From NCBI RefSeq assembly GCF_000151665.1, contig NW_013171817.1, forward strand, positions 496,001 through 560,000: DNA of 64,000 nucleotides, given 5' to 3'. Origin of the DNA: Blastocystis hominis (taxonomy: Eukaryota > Sar > Bigyra > Opalinata > Blastocystidae). The stretch's first letter is position 1. Each line of letters opens with the position of its first letter. Below the pieces are notes generated by a model. The model saw only the letters and a list, made by a program, of their open reading frames with translations. It was not told where the DNA came from and searched no databases. Position numbers and translations under genes: made by a program. Below are positions 44,343 to 55,188 of this stretch, one piece after another.

Positions 44343-46905
44343 TTACTGTTCGATTTCGACACGATCTATAAGAATCGAGGAAACATCTAAAAATCAAACA
44401 AACTCTGCACTGCAAAGTACTCGAAATCGACTTCGACTGGCAATTCCAGTAGGATCCGAGCAAACTCACATTTTGAACATTGGGAATGTCTAAAAATTCA
44501 AAATTGAGCACTTTGTAATACTCTCCAAATTAATGGAGCGGGGATACACAAGACTATATCCCCCAGATTTGAAAGATGTTAGATTTGGAAGATCTAAATT
44601 CATTCATGTCTACAACTTTATTCATACTTCGCATTATCAATGAATAGCATGGCTCCTCATCATCATATCTTCCATGAAGTGAATAAAAACCAAGTTGAAT
44701 GGATTGCAGTGAAGGAAGATCTAGAGAATCATTCATCGCTCGCGTCCTATACTTTCAAATACTACTGATAATATATTGGCAAATGTCCAATCGCCTAATG
44801 TAATGGAGTGTAGATTGGGAAGATCTATCGAGTTCAATACTCAAAATCAGTTCAATACCTCGAAGCACAAAGGAACTACAGAAAAAGTTGTATGAACTAG
44901 TTTCAATTGTTCCGATTTGAATGGATTGTAATTGTGGTAGATTCTTCAATTCAAAGTCGCCAGCAAAATCACTGAAACTGTTTTCACTAATTTTAATCGA
45001 TTCTAATGATTCGCAATTCAATATGTGGAATGATTTCGATTGGTTATGAGCAGTATTTGTCTCGGTATAATCTAGTTCATCCCACAACACATTCTTCATT
45101 TGAGTAAACGAATTGCTTCCGATTTTGATAGTCTTCAGTCGATTTAATCCATCGATGTGGAATGTTTTCACTGACCCAAAGCAGTTGTCGCCGATTTCGA
45201 TTGACTCCACCAGAGAAAAACGGGAAAAATCAAATGTTAAATAGTCACTTTCATTGCATGTCCAATTGGGAATTTCTATAATTGTAATACTTGAATTGAT
45301 AGAGAGAATGTAATCATTTTGATGCACCACAGAAGGAAACCGGTTTGCGAGTATAGAATGAACATCTTCGTTTAACTGTATTCATAAACGTACTTTTTAC
45401 ACTTGTATATACAATCGTTTCGAATGAAACAGGTAGCTCGAAATTTTGAAGATTGGGAATATCTTTTATTTATCCATATTCTTTCCTTTGAACTACTTTC
45501 CAATGTCACAATACGAGGATATTGAAAGCTGCATCCCTTAGAAGTGAAGGATGTTAGAGTTGGAAGATCTACATTCAATCATTTCGAATCGCTTGATTCA
45601 TACTTCGCATTACCAAGGAACATGAAGAATCACAAAAACTACCATCTAAGGTAGCATAACCGAGTGAAATGGATTGTAATGATGGAAGATCTATTGAAAT
45701 AAATTTTAACAAATTCATTCAATACTTTCCATTATTGTTGATAAAGAAATACAAAATGCATAGTCACCAATTGTAATGGATTGTAGATTTGGAAGATCTA
45801 TGCATTATTCAAATATTCTATACAATTCAATACCTCGAAGCACGAGGGAACTACAAAAGAAATTCTGAGAGTCTTTTCCAATTGTACCAATTTGAATGGA
45901 TTGTAATTGTGGTAGATTCTTCAATTCAAATTCGCCAGCAAAATCGCTGAAACTGTTTTCACCAATATGAATGGATTCCAATGATTCACAATTCAATATG
46001 TGGAATGATTTCGATTGATTGTTGACCCTATTGTTGGCAACACTCCAGTCATCATTCCAAATGGCCTCCTCCACTCGTGTAAATGAACTCTCACCGATTT
46101 TGATGGTTTTCAATCGATTCAATCCTTCGATTTGGAATGTTTGCACTGATTTAAAACATTCATCACCAATTTCGATTGATTCCAAATTATACAACAATGA
46201 AACATTCCAATCTTCCAATACACAATTGTTAGTCAGTTTCAAATGTTTCATTCCGATATTCAGTGGTTTGCTTCCATCTCCTTCATACTCAATATCACAT
46301 TCAATTCCATTACACCATTCACATTCATTCACTAGTTTACCATATCGATCATACACTTTTCCACTTCCAAATCGCTTATCATCACACCAATATCCTTCAT
46401 ATTCAATCAAACCATTATTATGATAACTCGTTCCATATCCAAATCGTTTCCAATTGATCATTATGCCCTTGTACACCAATATTCCATCATCATCATACAT
46501 TTCACCATATCCAAATGGAATTCCTATTTTACCTTCTTTTTCTTTTTCTTTTTCTTTTTCTTTTTCTTTTTCTGTCAACACCAATCCTTCAAATCGACTT
46601 CCATGATCCAAATCCACTATTCCTTCTACTACTTCTATGGATTGTTCTTCATTAGATGAAATATCACCGATTTGATGACTTCCAATCACTTTCAACACTT
46701 TCTGCTCATTGAGGACAAATCCTTGATTCATGAATACTCCATTATTGAATTGCAATACTACACATTGTCTATTACCCAATATGAGTGAAATCCAGCCATT
46801 TGGTTTCATTTCTTTACCCAAGCATCCCTGCACATTTTGAATAAGGGAACTATCAATATGATAGTTACTAATAGCAGAATTGACAAAATCAGCAAAGTTT
46901 TGCAT
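44343..46905 (-). CDS. MORN/LRR family protein E with duplicated LRR array
   Basis: Eleven exons on the minus strand: 46905-45834, 45797-45726, 45690-45604, 45568-45497, 45462-45394, 45365-44859, 44824-44753, 44720-44628, 44593-44522, 44489-44421 and 44386-44343 (742 aa). The first half copies gene B (MQNFADFVNSAISNYHID, MORN-like blocks, LRRs, four single-repeat exons). Where other members stop, exon 45365-44859 reads NVHSILANRF and runs on into a second LRR block (VESIEIGDNCF, LKTIKIGSNSF) and four more single-repeat exons. It closes NVSSILIDRVEIEQ. All phases agree, so the protein is a tandem double array. A Lys-Glu run sits in the MORN region. No lesion was seen. Confidence 0.83.
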
Positions 46906-47285
46906 CAAAATAGAAACAATTGAGTAAAATGGAGGAGATTGCGAAACTAAGCATATATCTGTACTATTACATTTCACTATTACAATTTTGGTTGTACAGA
47001 AACTATGATCAATGGTTATCTTATTATTCACCTAGAATGAGAACATACATTGTGCATCCATATATCTTCCAGTAGACTAGCTATTATAGAGCATATCCTT
47101 GAATAACCTCTATTTCATATTCATATCCATTTAAGGTATAATAGAATGAGTGATTAAGGTTTTTATGATTGCCATCATATATACATAGATATTTATCAAA
47201 GGATATAGAAAACAAACAATGAAATATTGAATCAGATACGATGTCGATAACTGGCTTCTAAGTGACAGAAATGAATTTCCATACA
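46906..47285. other. Spacer between tandem MORN/LRR genes E and F
   Basis: The upstream in-frame extension of gene E to 47031 lacks an ATG. No other feature. Confidence 0.45.
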
Positions 47286-48787
47286 CTATTCTTCCTTAGT
47301 GACTAAATCAGCCAGAATAGAAGATACATCTATGAATCAAATCGCATCAAACAAGCAAAACTCGAAATTGATTGTGATATTATACTTTGAAAAGATCCAG
47401 GTAAATCAATCGATTTAAGATTTGGAATATCTATTTAAAATCATTTTACTACCTTATTAACTACTATCCAATGTCACATTACAAGAGTAGGAGAAGCTAT
47501 CTCCTCTCGAACTGATAGATGCCAGATTTGGAAGATCTATGTGCAATCATTTCGAATCATTTTATTATTACTTCGCATTACCAAGGAACACGACTCGTCA
47601 TCTTCACTTCCATACAGTGAGTTCCAACCAAGTGTAATGGATTGTAATTTAGGCAGATCTAGATCGATCATAACATCCAAATTCTTCAATACTCTCAATA
47701 ACTGTAGATAAGGAATTAGAAAACGTCTCGTCACCTAATGTAATGGACTGTAGATTTGGAAGATCTATTCAAATATTCAACAGCATATCATTCCTTACCT
47801 CGAATCACAAATGAACTGTTATAAAAGTTGCTGGAATCACCATTATGATTCCCAATTATGACAGATTGCAATTGTGGTAGATTCTTCAATTCAAAGTCGC
47901 CTCCAAATTCACTGAAACTATATTCACCAATTTGAATGGATTCCAATGATTCACAATTCAATATGTGGAATGATTTCGATTTGTCATATCCCCAATCATT
48001 CTTTTTCTGGGTGAATGAATTGCTTCCGATTTTGAGAGTTTTCAATCGATTCAATCCTTCGATTTTAAATGTTTTCATTGCCGATTTCGATTGATTCCAA
48101 ATTATACAACAATGAAACATCCCAATCTTCCAATACACAATTGTCACTCAGTTTCAAATGTTTCATTCCAATATTCAGTGGTTCTGAGCCATCGCCTTCA
48201 TAAATTTCTTCATTATCACTTTCAATTCCATTATACCATTCACAATCATTCACTAATTTACCATATCGATCATAGACAATTCCTTTACCAAATCGCTTAT
48301 CATCACACCAATATCCTTCATATTCAATACATCCATTATTATGATAACTTGTTCCATATCCAAATCGTTTCCAATTGATTATTATGCCCTTGTACACCAA
48401 TATTCCATCATCATCATACATTTCACCATATCCAAATGGAATTCCAAATTTGTTTTCTGTCAATACCAAACCTTCAAATCGACTTCCATGATCCAAATCC
48501 ACGATTCCTTTTTCCACAATGGTTTCTTCTTCGTTATATGTAATATCACCTATTTGATGATTTCCAATCACTTTCAACACTTTCTGCTCATTGAGTACAA
48601 ATCCTTGATTCATGAATACTCCATTATCGAATTGCAATACTATACATTCTCTGTTACTCAAAATGAGTGAAATCCAGCCATCCACTTTCCACTTCTCATT
48701 CAAACGCCCCTGTACATTTTGAATAATGGAACTATCAATATGATAGTTACTAATAGCAGAATTTATGAAATCAGCAATGCTTTGCAT
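47286..48787 (-). pseudogene. MORN/LRR family copy F, frameshifted by a 17-bp deletion
   Basis: Minus-strand exons are 48787-47799, 47764-47693, 47658-47572, 47536-47465, 47430-47362 and 47329-47286. It is highly similar to gene B (MQSIADFINSAISNYHIDSS). After LESIEIGN the DNA jumps from ggcaatga straight to aaacattt. Gene B has 17 extra bases at this point, between short direct repeats, coding CFGSV. The deletion shifts frame into an early TAA. Restoring phase would let all downstream exons, which are intact with normal splice sites, read through to ILADLVTKEE and TAG. It is therefore probably a young pseudogene; assembly error is the alternative. Confidence 0.8.
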
Positions 48788-49483
48788 AAATACAATAAAG
48801 AACATGAGAAATGGTGGAAGTTTCACAACTAGTTTTTAGCATCCTTGTATTTGTATTTTGATTATTCAACAAAAATGATTGTAACTAATTAATTTCTCTA
48901 ATCAACCTAAATCTATAATTATTACTAAAATGAGAAACAGTACTGTGAAACATAGGCTCAACGAGTACACTCCTTCTATTCAAAAAATTATCATTTAGCT
49001 ACATTCTTTACCTTCTTCCAAGCCATTCCATATACTTACTCAAACCTTCTCCCTCACACTCTTCATTCTAATTGTACACTTGGATCATAGAAAATATCAC
49101 TAGTATTCCGTATAAATAGTGCCATGGTTTTGCATAGTCTTTAAGAATTGGTTGTAATCCCTCGTTTAATACTGTTCTATGTCGTATTTTCACTGTTTAG
49201 TGAATGATGGACAAAAATACTTTAATAATTGATGAAGAGTAACGACTCTGTTCCATTCCTAAACGACAACAATACTATTTCCCATCAATTCTAAAACATC
49301 TAACATTGCTTAGCGTAAATAATGTATCTAACCCGCAAATACACAGATTCCTTTCAGTGAAAGATATCCCCTACATTTACTTGCCACTGTATTCTCCCGT
49401 AAGCTCCAAATATTACTTTTACTAATATGACCATCCTTCGAACCGCAATTCCATTTTTTGTTTGTTGTAAACTTAGTTTCGAT
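48788..49483. other. AT-rich spacer before TAF11
   Basis: Nothing recognised apart from an isolated TGTTTGTT near 49459, directly before the TAF11 start, with no plus-strand gene ending there. Confidence 0.45.
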
Positions 49484-50119
49484 ATGTCTGATACTTATGA
49501 CCCTATTTTTGATTTTTATAGCGACGACGAGAGCAACCAAGAGTCAGATACTGTCCAAGCATCAACAGTCAGAACAGAACAATGTCCATCCGTTTCCACA
49601 AAGCAGTCATATGCAAATAACGGAACATATGAGGAAAATGATAAATCTACTTACATTTCACGAACTGTTGACCAGGACGTTGGTTCGGTCGAACCTCGAA
49701 GCAAAAATGAGATATTGCGGAAATTGTAGCAGTGTTATTTTTTGATAACTCGTAGAATGGCCTCAGATTCACTTTCTGTCACGGAATACACTCGTTTAAA
49801 ATGTAAACTGCTCTCTCGTTTCCATCCAGTTAAAGTCGAATCTGTCAGTTGCGTGGAATTGAGTTAATGGTAGATCATCACCCAGTGTGCTCGAAAGAAG
49901 ATGATGAAGTATAAATTACAACGAAGAGATACGATTGCCATTGCTGGAATGGCAAAACTGTATGTCGGCGACTTAATTGCAATAGGTATGTCTCCATACT
50001 TTGTATGTTTATTGTAGCGCGTAAAATAATGGGGAGCGACAACACAGGGAGTGTTTCCCCCGATGCTCTCCGCCAAGCTGCGAAGCGTTGGCGAGACGAC
50101 CATCCTGACATGTTTCCTT
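49484..50119 (+). CDS. TAF11-like TFIID subunit (histone fold)
   Basis: Exons are 49484-49725, 49756-49843, 49874-49985 and 50018-50119 (introns 30, 30 and 32 nt). An acidic Ser-rich N-terminus (DPIFDFYSDDES) precedes the TAFII28 histone fold: EYTRLKCKLLSRFHPVKVES, RRDTIAIAGMAKLYVGDLIA, RKIMGSDNTGSVSPDALRQA and KRWRDDHPDMFP. TAF11 pairs with TAF13 in TFIID. The conserved domain ends at MFP. Then come T, four bases (tgct) and TGTTTTTT, a one-base variant of the usual octamer. A polyadenylation-made UAA is predicted; otherwise the frame would run on for 28 unrelated codons. Confidence 0.87.
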
Positions 50120-50195
50120 TGCTTGTTTTTTCACAAACATTCGTGTGTTTTCACTCACAATCACAGAGAAATACCCAGTACCCTTATCATTCCTA

Positions 50196-51635
50196 TCATT
50201 CATGACTTGTCTCTTCCTCCTTCTTCGCAACAAAAAACACTCCTCGAAACAACGTCATCATCATCGATCTTCTACAAGTCACGCTTCCCCATCTCCCTCA
50301 CATATTATCCGCATACGGCGTGCACACGCGGTGCATCTCCTCGAACTTGAATCCCTTCTGCTTCATCGCCTCCTCGATCTCCTCGAAGGAGATCTCAAAA
50401 CTCTGCTCGTATCGCTCGTCCATTTCCTCCATCGTGATGTCCTCCGTGCACTGCCAGTGATACAGCAGCGGGCCCAGATTGATCCAGTACCCGCCCGGCT
50501 TCAGGATCTTGTGGATGACCTCGATGTAACTACAGTGGAAACAGAGAAACGGGGAAACTCGAAGACCACAGGGGCTGTGTCGATGAAGAAGCAGGTGAGA
50601 ACGCAATCCCATTCGTTCTCTTGGTTCTCGTAGCTCTCCAAAAACTCGCCTGCGCACATGGAGAAGTCGCTTCCCTGCTGGATGGCTCTGCAGGGCACCA
50701 CGTCGGGAACGAGGATGCAGCGGTTGTTGTCGCCCTTCGCGAAAATGTTGTTCGTGTTGTCCGTCCAGGGGTAGATTTCGATCTAGTGGTGAGAGTGGAT
50801 AGAATAAATCGTCAACTGATTCAGGCTCGAACACGTGGTTCAGCATGTAGTTTGAGACTAACAACATTTGGTACGAGAACTCGTTGCCTTGACCGCCGTA
50901 TCCACGCTCCACCACTTCGAAGAGGAGTCGGCTGAGGCCACAGCCGGGAACGAGGACTCTTCGTCTACGAAATAATTAAGTAAATATGCAGGAGAAAGAA
51001 TACTGGTTTTCGGGATTGACACTTCCATCCTCATTTCGATGGATAGGCACGTATTTCTCAAGGGCTTCGAGTAGTGGTTTATAGCATAGATAGCGCTCTT
51101 CTTTTCCCTACTTCTAGAAAGAGGGATTCAACATACCTCACTACTCCAGTCTCGAACGATTTGATGGAGCGTGCTCTTCACTTTACTCATTTGATAAGGA
51201 GCTGAAAGACGATCGCGCTTGTGTGTTGGAATACCGAACATTTCAGTGTAGTAATTCCGTGTCTTCACCACATTTCTATTCGATAGTCAACACTATAGTA
51301 CAAATCACAGTAAAAAGCGAGAGTTTGCCAAGATGCATTTCATAAACTCTTCCTGCTTCTTATCCCAAACTTCCAAGGGCATGTATTTCCGATGATTCTC
51401 AGGTAGCAACTCATAGGCGTGCTGTCTACGATTATACTCCATCTTCATATAGGGCAGATAGTCCAAAAACGAATATTGGATCTAGATAAAATGAGAAACA
51501 TAACATTACGTCTCGAAAATGGGCAATCTCCTCCTGGTTATTGCGGATATCATCTTCACCCTCGCCAACAGCAGCTGATTCCTCTCTCTTTTCTACAGGT
51601 TGCATTTCCTTCCTTTTTGGCTTCCTTTTAGCCAT
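50196..51635 (-). CDS. Carnosine N-methyltransferase family (N2227 domain)
   Basis: Minus-strand exons are 51635-51510, 51481-51309, 51275-51137, 51107-51004, 50964-50835, 50782-50559, 50529-50302 and 50271-50196. The N-terminus is basic. The SAM-dependent fold shows RRVLVPGCGLSRLLFEV (motif I), GYGGQGNEFSYQMLLVSNYMLN, IYPWTDN, FSMCAGEFLESY, DCVLTCFFIDTA, IHKILKPGGYWINLGPLLYHW and a final RSMMMTLFRGVFFVAKK like the human enzyme. In animals it converts carnosine to anserine; fungal members use other His-containing targets. The 52-nt intron (50783-50834) is unusually long for this window. It ends 76 bp from TAF11, convergent. Confidence 0.92.
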
Positions 51636-51703
51636 TTTTGTGAGTTTCAATGGTTTCTGGATTTCCAAAAGAAGGGTTTTATTTTGACCATTTACACTTT
51701 TGA

Positions 51704-52314
51704 ATGCGATCAAAGGTATGAACGATTTTGTTACAACTCTTTCTTATGTTATAGGGGTACAAAAGACAACGGAGTGAAAAAACAACCGAAGGTGCTCTTT
51801 CCGATTCTTCAGACAGCGATATCGTTATCACAACATCATTGGCAAAGAAGAAAGAGAGTGCTGTAAAGGATGATGCTGTTTCGGAACCCCAGACCCATAT
51901 TGAAGAGAAAAGTGGTAAAACGAGTATCAAAGCAAAAGAAGATGTGAATCTTGAACAAACAGATAATCTGTCTACCCAGGAGCTAGTCCAATTACTGAAA
52001 ACACGTCTAGACAAGTCTTCTGGGTATATACCTGATCTGTCGTACTTCTATCTCTCTTTCATTCACTTTTAGAAAACTTCCCAAACCACCTGAAGAAGAA
52101 TTTGTGATTCCGCAGCAGCTAAAGGAGCAACTCCAAAAGAAAGGAAGTGGGACGAATCCACTGCTCGTTGAAGAGCGTGTCGGAATCAATATATCTCCAG
52201 AGGCAGCCCGGAAGTCACAAAAAGCCACCTACCACAAGTACTTCTTTGATATTTGGTTTGATATTACCTAGAATGCTAGCTCGAATGTGCGGAAGACGGA
52301 AGAAGGCTCTGTAA
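51704..52314 (+). CDS. Small basic/acidic protein of unknown function
   Basis: Exons are 51704-51715, 51755-52023, 52073-52237 and 52272-52314 (162 aa; introns 39, 49 and 34 nt). The first exon encodes only MRSK. The product has an SDSSDSDIVI acidic patch (possible CK2 or SUMO-interacting site), charged mid-region, KLPKPPEEEFVIPQQLKEQL and a Lys/Arg-rich end (MCGRRKKAL). No domain recognised; nuclear location is suggested by composition. It diverges from the methyltransferase with only 68 bp between starts. TGTTTGTT lies about 30 nt after TAA. Confidence 0.65.
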
Positions 52315-52382
52315 TATATATATTACTGCTAGTTGATTTTGTTTGTTTGAGACAAGTTTGCCATACTTGGTTTTCCATTGCT

Positions 52383-53240
52383 ATGGCAGCGGTCGTTTCC
52401 CACGCCAAACCTTGTGTCCGGAGGCTAATAGTGGGTCTTGGGAATATGGGCTCCGAATATCATCGCACTCGGCATAATGTGGGTTTCGGAGTATGTAAGA
52501 CATTTGCATCCGAATATCTGCCAAATATGAACTCGGATGATGTTGAGTGGAAGTGGAGAGTGGCGAAATCGTGCAAATGTTCTCTTTTGCAGACAACAAT
52601 TCATTTTAGTCAAAACTCGAGTCTTGGCCTTGATCTAGTGGATCATGTTTCCGATCGTGCTTGTCAAAAGACTGTAACCAACGGAGTTCCGTTTCCAAAC
52701 ATCCAACTCTCGATGTCGCTACCACTAACGTATATGAATAACAGCGGGCAGTCGGTTGTGCTCTTTTCGAAGCAAAACAATTATCGACTCAAGGCTCCAA
52801 GCTCGAAGAACAATATGGACGAAATTCTGATTGTTCATGACGATATCTCAATTCCATTTGGAGAAATTCGATTTAGTCCGAAAGGTGGCTCAGGAGGTCA
52901 GAATGGTGTTAAGTCGATTCTGAAGTGCATGGCTACGGAGAAGATTCCTCGTTTGCGAGTTGGGATTGGCGCTTCTGCAGGAGAGGGACCGATGCGAGCG
53001 GATGCTCGTTATGTGATCGGTCGCTGGGACTGCACACAGTTGAATATTTTACCGTACGTAATCCATTTTGCGTGTGAAGGGTTACGTGTATATCTGCATC
53101 GAGGAATCAATGCGGCTGCTAGTTGTTGTAACTTTAAAAACTGTGTCGAAGCGTATAAGGCGTTGTACCCAGACTGTGATTCGGGAAGAGTAAGTCGTTT
53201 TGAGCACTTTGAAGTGGATGATATAGTGAACAAAAACTGA
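52383..53240 (+). CDS. Peptidyl-tRNA hydrolase (bacterial-type Pth)
   Basis: One exon, about 285 aa. Pth motifs are LIVGLGNMGSEYHRTRHNVG (catalytic His in RHNVG), LPLTYMNNSGQSV, ILIVHDDISIPFGEIR (the catalytic-site Asp) and KGGSGGQNGVKSI, where the family usually has GGHNG. The N-terminal extension is short and no clear organelle signal is seen. Pth releases tRNA from dropped-off peptides; bacterial-type Pth in eukaryotes is often mitochondrial. The stop is TGA, four bases before TGTTTGTT. The next gene's frame continues in register after it. Confidence 0.93.
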   Translation: MAAVVSHAKPCVRRLIVGLGNMGSEYHRTRHNVGFGVCKTFASEYLPNMNSDDVEWKWRVAKSCKCSLLQTTIHFSQNSSLGLDLVDHVSDRACQKTVTNGVPFPNIQLSMSLPLTYMNNSGQSVVLFSKQNNYRLKAPSSKNNMDEILIVHDDISIPFGEIRFSPKGGSGGQNGVKSILKCMATEKIPRLRVGIGASAGEGPMRADARYVIGRWDCTQLNILPYVIHFACEGLRVYLHRGINAAASCCNFKNCVEAYKALYPDCDSGRVSRFEHFEVDDIVNKN

Positions 53241-53243
53241 CAT

Positions 53244-53251
53244 TGTTTGTT
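53244..53251 (+). terminator. TGTTTGTT 3'-end motif of the Pth gene
   Basis: The octamer begins three bases after the Pth TGA and separates Pth from NPL4. Confidence 0.75.
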
Positions 53252-54844
53252 TAAAAGCAATGCGAAAATTGACTCCATAGTAGGATCACGCTGTCCACTG
53301 TGTAACAAATGTAGTTGTAATCATTCTGCAAATACAACTTGCATTCACTGCATGGGAAAGGATACGGACGGAGAAGCGATTCGTTGGCTGTGCCAACATG
53401 GCCCTGTAGGAAATTGCTTGAATCGAGGAGATTCTGACTTCTTAGGGTCAGATGTGTCCGAACTGCGTGAAACTGAAAAAAGGGGAAAAGGTCGAGCTGG
53501 AGTTCTTATGCCAGCACGGTCCAAATCAATAGTTGCAGTGTTGACAAGCATTTCATTTGTAGTTGCACAAACTGCCTTAATACGGCGGATCATAGCAATG
53601 TGAAGCATCTATCCTTCGAAGACTACCTAAATCAGGAGAAGAAATTATGTACACATGGTCCAAACCAGCGCTGTCCGCATTGCACGATGCCGACGCTTCC
53701 ATCCTACAAAGTAAAAAAGTTCTGTCGCAATCATCCTCCCTACCCTCGCGGTCTCTGCACGTCCTGCCAGCCGAAACCGTGCACCCTCGCCCGTCAAGTC
53801 CCCGTTTTTTTATCGCTCTCACCTAGAAATACCGTCATGTCGATAATGTCCAAGTGGTCGACAAGAAGTGCCTAGACCGCTTCGTCCAGAACTGGCTTCA
53901 CCACAACGAGCAAATCCAATACCTAGCCTATCTCTACGGCCGCTACGAGCGCCTGGAAGGCACCCACGGCGTTCGCGAGATCGCTTTCGTTTATTCGCTT
54001 TACATCCCCAAGCAGCGCTTCATTAACGGAAAAATCGAGCTCCTCGCCTCCGATCCCTACCGAAAAGCCGCCGACGCCGTCGCTCGGCGCCTCGACCTCC
54101 GCATCATCGGCGCCATCTACACGCGACCCTCCCAGAAAGAGCGAATAACCGCGGGAGACGTCGACCTCATCGCGAAACTCCAGTGGGGCGAGCGGACCCG
54201 CGGGGATTTCTGCTCGCGATTCGTGAGCGTGGTGGTGGAGCGGAATGAATCGCGGGAAATCGAGCCTTTTGCCTACATGCTTTCGGACCAGTGCATGTGC
54301 ATGTACCGCGACGGAATGATCGAATCCCCGCGGAAAGGCAGCGACTTGGTCCACGTGCGGAATCGGACTCCCGCGGGGGAACTGCTTTCCGTGGTGATTC
54401 GGAACGACGCGAAATTGGGAAGCCAAGAAGTGACAGAATTCGAGGCTATTTTCTTCCTGGTGGAACTCACGATTTCATTGGTCCGCGCGGGGAAACGCCC
54501 GCTGGTGTTCGAGAAGAGCGATTTTCCCGCGGTGAATTCGGAGGAGGAAACGCACGCGACGCTTTTGAGTGGGAAATTTTGGCGGGAAAGTGCGTAATGG
54601 AATAGGAGAAATGGTGGAAACGCTGCGGAGCGGTCAGAAAAGCGAGGCGGCGATGCGGCAAGTGGTGTCGGATTTCAATCTGCTGATCGAATTGGCGTTC
54701 GTGAGGGATGGAGGGAAGAGTGAGGCGTAGACCGCGGGGGAAGACTCGGTGGAGGAGGTGTGTCGGAGCCTGCGAGAGAAGAAGCCGTTGTCGAGAAATG
54801 CGCTGCAGTTGTTGGAGGTGTTGGGAACGAGCGAGTTGTTATGA
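53250..54844 (+). CDS. NPL4 homologue, Cdc48/p97 cofactor (5' end unresolved)
   Basis: Exons are (53250)-53405, 53446-53531, 53563-53797, 53827-54568, 54606-54700 and 54731-54844. Cys/His clusters (CPLCNKCSCNH, CIHC, LCQHGPGQMCPNC, LCQHGPNQYCTNC, CTHGPNQRCPHC) precede the zf-NPL4 block (FCRNHPPYPRGLCTSCQPKPC), which then enters the MPN-like NPL4 domain via KYRHVDNVQVV. The tail (SVEEVCRSLREKK) matches human NPL4. With UFD1, NPL4 brings ubiquitinated clients to Cdc48. No ATG occurs in frame between the Pth stop and 53352, and the usual N-terminal ubiquitin-like domain is absent. The start is therefore unknown. Confidence 0.9.
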
Positions 54845-55188
54845 GGAAAGGCGTTGTGTTTGTTTGAATAAAAAGAATAATAAGAATAAGAATAATAATA
54901 ATGATAGTAGTAGTAGTAGTAATAGTAATAGTGGTAATTGAAGCAGCAATGATTGCAGCAGTAGCAACACTCATTGAAGCAGCAATCACTGCAGCAGTAA
55001 CCACAAATAACCAACACTAAAAGTATAGCTGTGAAGCTTCGAATTCACTCTATACACAATTCGAACTCGAAAACTTCGTAACATTCCAAGCAAACTATCT
55101 CACTGAGTTATATACAGTCCACTCATTCCACCATCACAATGATTCCATCTTTCAGTTACGAACGATTGTCATTTGTTTTTCTGCAAAG
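54845..55188. other. Intergenic stretch with Asn/Ser-coding type microsatellite
   Basis: It holds the NPL4 TGTTTGTT motif, then aataat/agtagt runs at about 54877-54940, then AT-rich sequence up to the GDPGP1 start. No gene seen. Confidence 0.5.
54857..54864 (+). terminator. TGTTTGTT 3'-end motif of NPL4
   Basis: The octamer begins 13 bases after the NPL4 TGA. Confidence 0.75.

Noticed and set aside
53262-53282. ATG at about 53262 as NPL4 start
   Set aside because: It is out of frame and meets TAG after six codons; no intron of normal size joins it to NPL4.
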